A DNA stretch of 49,500 nt from Neocallimastix lanati (nom. inval.). Its lineage: Eukaryota; Neocallimastigomycota; Neocallimastigomycetes; Neocallimastigales; Neocallimastigaceae. Position numbers and translations under genes: made by a program. This document shows, piece by piece, positions 42,500 through 49,500 of this stretch. The stretch covers positions 634,001 through 683,500 of the forward strand of contig JACVTC010000034.1 of the NCBI GenBank assembly GCA_016946835.1, given 5' to 3'. The notes under the pieces are model-generated. The model was given only the letters and a program-made list of their open reading frames with translations. It was not told where the DNA came from and ran no database searches. The first letter of the stretch is position 1, and each line of letters opens with the position of its first letter.

Positions 42500-44593
42500 T
42501 AATTAGTAGTTCAGTATGGAAAAGATATTTCATTAGAGTTCTTGCTGTTATGGAACATCTATTGACAACACAAGGTTGATTTTTATCCGTGATATACACT
42601 CATGGACCAATGCTAAAAATGAAGGAATTTATTCATCCTAAATTCAAAAAAAAAAAAAAAAATTCAATAATAATATTTTATCAATGAAAAAGAATTACTA
42701 AATTCAATGATAGTCTCTTCAAGATAAAAGTCTACACTCCAAATTTCAATCGCGAAAAAATTTGAAGATGTATTTTTGAAAAAGTAGTATCAGGAGTAAA
42801 AATTTCCTATCGTAGATGTTCCAAATGGAATCATAAGGTATCTTTTCAGCATTTAAAGCAAAATTTAATATCTAATAACACATTCAATGATATTAACAAA
42901 GTAAACCTCAGTTCAACAAATTTAGTAAATGTTAATAATAATGGCAATCATGAACTCAATGCTCCCCAATATTCCTAATCTTAATTCTCAAAATCCAATT
43001 TCACCATCTAACACAGGAAAGTTTTCTTTTTTGTTTTAGTCGGAATACCAATGGATGGATCGGAAATTTGTGAAAAGAGATAGTATTGAGTACTCCAACA
43101 CCATTTTTAAACCATTATTCCTATATATTCAGGAAACAGGTAATGGTACCATTGATGCTAGAAATCCATGTAAAGTAACACTTCCCAACTATATAAATAT
43201 TTCCAAAAAAAAAAAAAAAGAATGGATCCAACTACATCAGGTTTCAGAAGTTTATATCTTGGGTATCATGTCTCATGTCAAGCAGTACTTGAAGATAATT
43301 CCTACACTTATCTTGTTTCTTTAATAACATATAGTCTATGGAATCACTCTAAGTGTTTTTCTGTAGGTAATATCTATATTCCCCACTAAGAAATACTCAT
43401 TACAAGTTCGATAGGCATTTTCAGAAGTTTTCACATTGGCTTCCGGAATCACATTAATCGTCCATCTATTCTTCTTGGAGACTTTAACATGAGTACCTCT
43501 GACTTACAAGATAAATTATCTAATAGTAACCTTGATAACTGGTTTAATCTTCAGATTAATGGTTCACTTATTTCATGGACAAGAGGTAGCTATTCATCAG
43601 ATATTGATCATGCTTTCGTCAATTCAAGTAATGCTGGATAAAATATCAAGGGCTTATTTTGTTGATTATCCTTCTGTATCTGATCATAAACCTCTCATTG
43701 TTTATTGTAAGAAAATTACTACAGATGAATCATTTTTGTTACCAAAAAAAAAAATTTGTAAGATGGGATAGGTATAAATGTCTTGAACAAAAGAAAGAAA
43801 TATGTCATCACAATATAAATTTGAAATTCTTAGTGAAGAATTAGGAAATGAAGAACTTTCAATAGATTATGTAATTGAAAAAAAGTTCATTAACACTACT
43901 AATTCCATGGCTAAGAATTTATTGATGACTTCTTCAACAGAAATCAGAAAAAGTGATATTTAGATTGTCCCCGTAAAAATTTATTGTCTTTAAAAAAGTA
44001 AAAACATATTAAATACAAACCAAATTAAACATTATGTTTCTGCAAATGATTCCGATGAATTTTCTAAAAATAGTTGACTCACATAACAGACTACGTGAAT
44101 CAATTCATAAAAAATATTAACGAAATTTTTGAAAAAAAAAAATAAAAATAAAAATAAAAGAATATTTATATTGGATTAAAATTAAATGTTCGTTAGTTCT
44201 TGAAAAGGATAGTAGGATAGCATAAAAAATGGGTAAAAAAATAAAAAAAAAAAAAAAAAAAAAGAATGCAAAAATATATTAATCAATCTTATCTTCCAAG
44301 ACTTGTATAAGAATTGATGGGGACAATTATCAGAATTATTTAGTTATTAAGAAACGTGCTCGTCAAGGTTGTCCTTCCCCCCCTTTCACCAATTTTATTT
44401 ATCTTGTTCATTAATGACATTTTTAATAAATGTGAAAATATGGAATATTATTAAGTCAATTGTTAACTGTTCTAGGTTTTTCCATACCACATTTTAAAAA
44501 AAAAAAAGGTTCATTAATGACATTTTTAATAAATGTGATAAATATGGAATATTATCAAACTAATTGTCAATCGTTCTATAGGTTTTTTCATAC

Positions 44594-44639
<46 letters not shown>

Positions 44640-44640
44640 T
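42500..44640 (+). mobile_element. Non-LTR (LINE-type) retrotransposon remnant: endonuclease and RT
   Basis: Apurinic/apyrimidinic-type endonuclease motifs occur in order on the plus strand: QETGN (43130-43144, with the catalytic Glu), LGDFNM (43474-43491), SDIDHAFVN (about 43597-43623) and SDHKPL (43680-43697). Further on, RIDGD and KKRARQGCP (about 44350-44379) with FINDIFNKC (about 44406-44433) match the central part of a LINE reverse transcriptase. Frameshifts and stops separate the parts, and the catalytic RT box was not found. Sequence from about 42530 to 43000 has ORF1-like protein character (SGVKISYRRCSKWNHK) without a recognised domain. Both ends are approximate; poly-A runs follow at 44603-44636. 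Confidence 0.75.
44405..44602. repeat. 104-bp tandem duplication inside the LINE RT fragment
   Basis: The block starting gttcattaatgacatttttaa at 44405 recurs at 44509 with about ten substitutions, each copy ending in acattttaaaaa. The two copies encode the same FINDIFNKC RT segment. Confidence 0.9.
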
Positions 44641-44949
44641 TCTAAAGTTTTTTTAAGGGGGGATTTCGCCTTAAAATAGGTATAAATCGTCTTCATAGCT
44701 TTACCTTCCCCCCCCCCCTAGGATCTATTATTAATAATAACTTTCCCGGACAAGTAAAGTTAATTTTATGATAAAGTAAATTAATCTATCAAAAAATCAA
44801 AAAAAAAAAAATTCAAAATCGCACCAAAAATCTTAAAAAAAAAAAAAAAAAAAACATCAAAAGAAGCAAATGTAGTAATGTCCAAAAAATGGTATTCGGA
44901 TATAAGTATATATTTCAGATATCACATATAAATAAGAGGAAAAAAAGTA

Positions 44950-45100
44950 AAAGCTGGTTGCAGACGGTTTCACTCAGAAACATGAAATAGATATCAATGA
45001 AACCTATACACCGACATTGAGACAAGAATCACTTAGAATTCTTACTACTTTATCAATAAAATATGACTATGAAATCTACCAAACTGATGTGAAAGCATGA
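44950..45100 (+). mobile_element. Ty1/Copia RT scrap
   Basis: The frame reads VADGFTQKHEIDINETYTPT and then ESLRILTTLSIKYDYEIYQT followed by DVKA, the N-terminal RT core of a Copia element. It ends abruptly and is followed within about 20 bases by the LTR-like sequence at 45119, so most of pol and RNase H have been deleted. Confidence 0.8.
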
Positions 45101-45118
45101 AGAAATACTTTAGGAGAA

Positions 45119-45350
45119 GAGTTAGGAATAACGGTTATTATATTTAAAATTAATAATAATTTAATAATTATGCTATTATATAATTAAATATTCTGTAAAT
45201 TTCTGACTTACCTATAATGTACATAATATCACATACAAAACGTAATAGCTTAAAATATAAAAATTTATATTTCAATATTTCATATATTATTATTAAATGG
45301 GATAAATAAAAATTAAAAAAAATAAAACTATTAAAATTTATAAAAATACA
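45119..45350 (+). mobile_element. Copia LTR-like sequence upstream of receptor copy 5
   Basis: It starts gttaggaataacggttat after actttaggagaaga and parallels the LTR at 33139-33430: aattatgct, the catataatatcat-type block, cttaaaatataaaa and the aaaatttataaaaatacagttt end. It lacks the hairpin of the other copy. Confidence 0.6.
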
Positions 45351-45655
45351 GTTTATTGATCCTAAATTTTAAAAATTTTAAATAAATAAAAAAAAAAAAA
45401 ATAAATATATATATATATATATATATATTTAATATATATTTATTTCATTTATTCAAATTAATATTATTATTTTTAAAAATTATTTTTCTTCCTTTATTTT
45501 TTTTTTTTTTTTTTCTCACATTGCATAATTCTTCCGTAACAATTCAAATAATATTAATATATTAAATAAATATATTATATTAATAATTATTTCATAAATA
45601 AAATAATAAAATAATAAAATAATATTTGTTATGATACTAATAAAAATTTAACAAA

Positions 45656-45817
<162 letters not shown>

Positions 45818-45832
45818 TAATAATTATAACAG

Positions 45833-45863
<31 letters not shown>

Positions 45864-45916
45864 TTTATTAATATAATTATAATAGTTATAATATAATTGA
45901 AGGAAATATTAAAATC

Positions 45917-47605
45917 ATGGTTAAATATTTTTATGTTTCAATATTAATTTTATTATATATTTGTATGTCTACAATAAATACTAATCTATTATAAAAAGAT
46001 AGAATAAAAAATATATAAATATAAATATATATTCGTTTATTATATATGAATATATAGAGTAAAAAAATATATATATATATATATATATATAATAAAATAT
46101 AAAGATAAAAGAAAAAAATTATAATTGTATTAATCTTTTTTTTTCTTTTTCTTTTTCTTTTTCTTTTTTTTTTTATTAATGAAAAGTATATGGATATGCC
46201 ATTGTTATCAATGCTATAGCATTTTCGTACACCTTAAATTCATTCTATGATGTATTTGTTGATAAATTTAATAAATATTCCAAAGAAAATAATTTAAATA
46301 TCACCTTAGTCTTAAATTTATTTACACCCTATAATGCATCAGCGGAAGTAAGAGATTATGGCTTAATGTTGGAGAAACTCTTAAAAAGCAAAAAAAGAAA
46401 ATATGACATGTATTTTTTTGAATATATATACAATAGTCGATTTGGACCTTATTTTATAAATTTGCAGGAATATTTACCAAAAGAACATATAGATATATAT
46501 TCTGAAGGAATTACTCCTCAACTCTGTGTTTTTAATGATAAATGGGTTTCATTAGTAAATATTTTATATTTATTATATATATATATATATATTTATTTAT
46601 TTATTTATTTATTTATATATTTAAAAATCTTAAAAGAATTATATATATACACATATAATAATTAACAATTTATAAAAAAAATAATTTAAAATGACTATTT
46701 TATAAAAAATTACATAAAAAAAAAAAAAATAAGCCAATAAAAATAAGTTATGATGTTTTATATTGTAATATGGATCTTTTAGAAAAATATGATAAAGCAA
46801 TCCCAGAAACATGGGATGAATTAATTGAAACCAGTATATATATCATGGATAGGGAAAAAGATAATGATAAGGACTTAATTTCATTTAATGGTTTATATGA
46901 TGGTAAGTTTAATTTTTTGTTAAACTGTCAACAGTAATAATATTATCATAATATCATAGTATAGATATAGATATAAAGATAGAGAAAGACATAGATATAG
47001 ATATAGATAGATATAGATATAGAGAGAGAGATATAGATATAGAGAGAGAGATATAGATATAGAGAGAGAGATATAGATATAAATATAGATATAGATATAG
47101 ATATAGATAGATATAGATATAGAGAGAGACATAGATATAGATATAGTTTTTGTTTTTTTTTTTAATAAAATATTAAAAAAAAAGAAAAAATAAAAAATAA
47201 ATAATTAAATAATATAAGTATAAATATTAATCTAAATAACAAAATATATATATATATAAATAATATATAGATACTGATACAGGAACTGTTTCATTATTTG
47301 AATATATATATTCCTTTAGAGATTCAGTTAATTCACCTTTTCCGTCGTTTGTTAATGAGACTGTGATTAACGCATTAGAAAAATTAAAATATATGAAAGA
47401 AAAAATAGCATCAAGTAAAATATATTTTTGAATATATATTATATAATTTTTTTTTATTTTATATATTCATAAATATATATATTATACTTTATTTCATTTC
47501 ATTTATTTATCTTCTTTATTTATCTATTTTATTTTTAATTTTTATTTTTATTTAATATTTAAATCAATTTATTTTAAATATTAGAAAATATTTATTAGTA
47601 TAAAA

Positions 47606-47655
<50 letters not shown>

Positions 47656-49324
47656 TAAAATAAAATAAAATTAATAATAAAGCATATACTAAATCTATTT
47701 TATTATTTAATTTTTATCATATTTAATATATATATAATATAATACAATACAATATAATATAATATAATAATATAATATATTATAATATAATATAATAAAT
47801 ATTTAAATATTATATATTTTAAAAGATGAACAATTTCAACAAGGGACGTTATATACACTTGGAAAATTAAATGATGGAAAAGCATTATTTATTAAATATT
47901 GGAATGTCATACCCAATCCTGTTTATAAAATGTCGATTTTACCTGGAATTAAAAAGGGAATTTCAGGTTCAACCATAGGAGGTCAAAGTGTAGGAATTGG
48001 TAATGATATAGGAGATAAAAAAATAAATGCATCAGTTAAAATACTACAATATGTTACATCAAGAGAATTTAGAAAAAATATTACTTTAGAAACTCTGGAA
48101 TATTCTACCATTCCAAGTTTATATGATGATGATGATATATGTAAAGTCGTTGACTGCAAATTTATGAAAAGTATTCAATTTGTATCAAGAAAATTTCCAC
48201 CGGATTATCCATATGATGACTATTCCAAAGAATTCAGATCCTTCATCTACGAATATTTATATGGAGATAAACCCATCATAGAAGCATTAAATGAATTTGA
48301 CAATTTAAATAAATTTTATTCCATATCATTTTCTGATTCAATAGGAAAAGCTTTTGGGTTTATTTTAGGCATCATTGCAGTAATTTTAGTTGTTTCATTA
48401 GCATTACCATTCATTCCAAATTTAAGAAAATATTACAAAGTTTTATACCTTGATTTCTGGATATATTCTATTTTTGGAACTTTTCTTATGTTTGGATTAT
48501 GTTTTGTTGGTTATGGACCTGTCACTGTAATAAAGTGTCATTTAAGAGTATTTTTCTTTTCTTTTGGTCTTTCATTCAATTTAATGCCTATCATTTGCAT
48601 GTTCAATAAATCCATTCATAAAAAAGATATACTGTGGCAAGCAATTAAAAAGCAAAGTTATTTTGTGATAATGGGTGTTCTCCTAATCAATAATATATTA
48701 TATATGTTTATATTAAGGGAACCCTTTACTATCGATAAAATATTCATTAAAAATGGGAAAAATTACAACCGATGTAAATCAAGGAGCGGACTTAATAGGT
48801 TCTGTTTCTATCTCTTAATGATATTAGAAACATTAATTATAGTAATAGCACAATGGTTAGCTTTCATCAAAAGAAATGACATGTATTTAAAAAAAGAATC
48901 GAGGTTTTTAGTAATTTCATTATACACCGTTCTTCTCAGTCTAATCATGATTTTTATAGTAGATACCGTTAATATTAATGACTATAATAAACAATTTATT
49001 CTCTTTGAAGTATTTTATATTCTTTTTTCAATATCAAATCATTTCATCTTTTTCATTATAAGACCATTATGGTTACGTTATAAAAAAATAGATGAAGAAC
49101 TTGAATATTTGAAAGCTTTCCGTTCCAATACATTCTCTTGTATTAATGGAAGTAATAATCAAAAAATGAATTCTAAATCACCTATTTATTCTAAATTTTC
49201 TACTAATGCTAATTCACAGAATCTATTGAATCATAAACCAGTTGCTATGTCTAATTCTAAAGTAAATTCTCGAGTAAATAGTCAATCCTATACTAGTATA
49301 AAAGTCAATACTACTGATAATTAA
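45917..49324 (+). CDS. Receptor copy 5: solute-binding ectodomain fused to class C 7TM GPCR (5 exons)
   Basis: Exons are 45917-45962, 46187-46554, 46734-46902, 47271-47414 and 47826-49324, GT-AG introns of phases 1, 0, 1, 1, giving 741 aa with no internal stop. The signal peptide is MVKYFYVSILILLYIL. The ectodomain has KKRKYDMYFFEYIYNSRFGP, IPETWDELI, GKALFIKYW and GISGSTIGGQ, as in ABC-type solute-binding proteins. TM helices lie at about 418-438, 452-471, 481-503, 521-540, 568-591, 602-623 and 634-655, with Cys480 and Cys559 for the class C disulfide and IKRNDMYLKKESR in intracellular loop 3. The C-tail is about 25 residues longer than in copies 2-3 and rich in Ser and Asn. It forms a subfamily with copy 4 and is that pair's only apparently functional member. 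Its likely role is a plasma-membrane chemosensor; the ligand is unknown. Confidence 0.85.
46960..47150. repeat. GATATA-type microsatellite in intron 3 of receptor copy 5
   Basis: Alternating atagatatagat and agagagagagatata blocks. The same intron in copy 4 has a shorter atagatatag array (about 34797-34870), so the repeat seed was present before the duplication and then expanded in copy 5. Confidence 0.9.
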
Positions 49325-49500
49325 TTCTACTTTAATTTAAAAAAAAAAAAAAAAAATAAGAAGAAGAAGAAGAAGAAGAAGAAGAGAAAGTAAAATAAAA
49401 TAATACTTTATCAAATACCACTTTGAAAAATTAACTTTTAAAATAATAATAATAATAGTAATAATAATAGGTTTTATAATAGTAATTAAAAGTAATAATA
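49325..49500. other. 3' flank of receptor copy 5
   Basis: A poly-A run (49340-49356), then a GAA/AGA repeat (about 49358-49390), then sequence homologous to the copy 4 3' flank (atttatcaaataccactt near 49410). The window ends here without another gene. Confidence 0.8.

Noticed and set aside
46920-47132. Minus-strand frame with Ser/Ile/Tyr repeats
   Set aside because: Translation of the GATATA-type microsatellite in intron 3 of receptor copy 5.

Overview
This window looks like nuclear DNA from a very AT-rich eukaryote. The best fit is an anaerobic gut fungus (Neocallimastigomycota). The reasons are: extreme A/T homopolymers and AAT/TTA microsatellites, short GT-AG introns, a poly-asparagine tract in a protein, a family of receptors that join a bacterial-type solute-binding ectodomain to a class C (family 3) seven-helix GPCR domain, and a small intronless flavodoxin-type oxidoreductase of bacterial look. 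The organism assignment is inference; an amoeba such as Dictyostelium was considered and judged less likely.

Layout. 0.5-2.7 kb: one intronless gene for an SF1 (UvrD/Rep-type) helicase fused to a RecB-like nuclease. 5.0-6.3 kb: receptor copy 1, a 5'-truncated pseudogene. 8.0-14.0 kb: a transposon graveyard holding a minus-strand Copia pol, a MULE transposase fragment, a plus-strand Copia RT fragment and a MULE with recognisable ends. 14.4-17.4 and 20.9-23.8 kb: receptor copies 2 and 3, both apparently intact with five exons. Between them lies a G+C-richer island with a possible Pol III B-box. 25.3-33.4 kb: decayed Copia and MULE sequence, including a Copia element interrupted by a MITE-like element with the same ends as the MULE. 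33.9-37.1 kb: receptor copy 4, with every exon present but an 8-bp insertion in exon 2. 38.9-39.9 kb: a 1-kb minisatellite. 40.9-41.4 kb: an NAD(P)H:quinone-oxidoreductase-like gene. 42.5-44.6 kb: a LINE-type remnant. 45.0-45.4 kb: a Copia RT scrap and LTR. 45.9-49.3 kb: receptor copy 5, intact.

The main story is the same-strand array of five receptors. I rebuilt the gene models by hand. In copies 2-5 the first four exons have the same lengths (46, 368, 169 and 144 nt; copy 4 has 8 extra nt in exon 2) and the same intron phases (1, 0, 1, 1), while introns range from about 130 to 520 nt and are full of microsatellites. The products are 714, 716 and 741 aa for copies 2, 3 and 5. Each has a signal peptide, a solute-binding fold of about 340 residues, seven TM helices and a short Ser/Asn-rich tail. 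Copies 1-3 form one subfamily and copies 4-5 another. Copies 2 and 3 differ much more in the ectodomain exon than in the TM exon, which suggests homogenisation of the signalling part while the sensor diverges. Copies 4 and 5 each sit just downstream of a related Copia LTR, so that duplication probably carried the LTR along.

I found no convincing rRNA, tRNA or CRISPR array. All comparisons are by eye; no alignment or database search was run.
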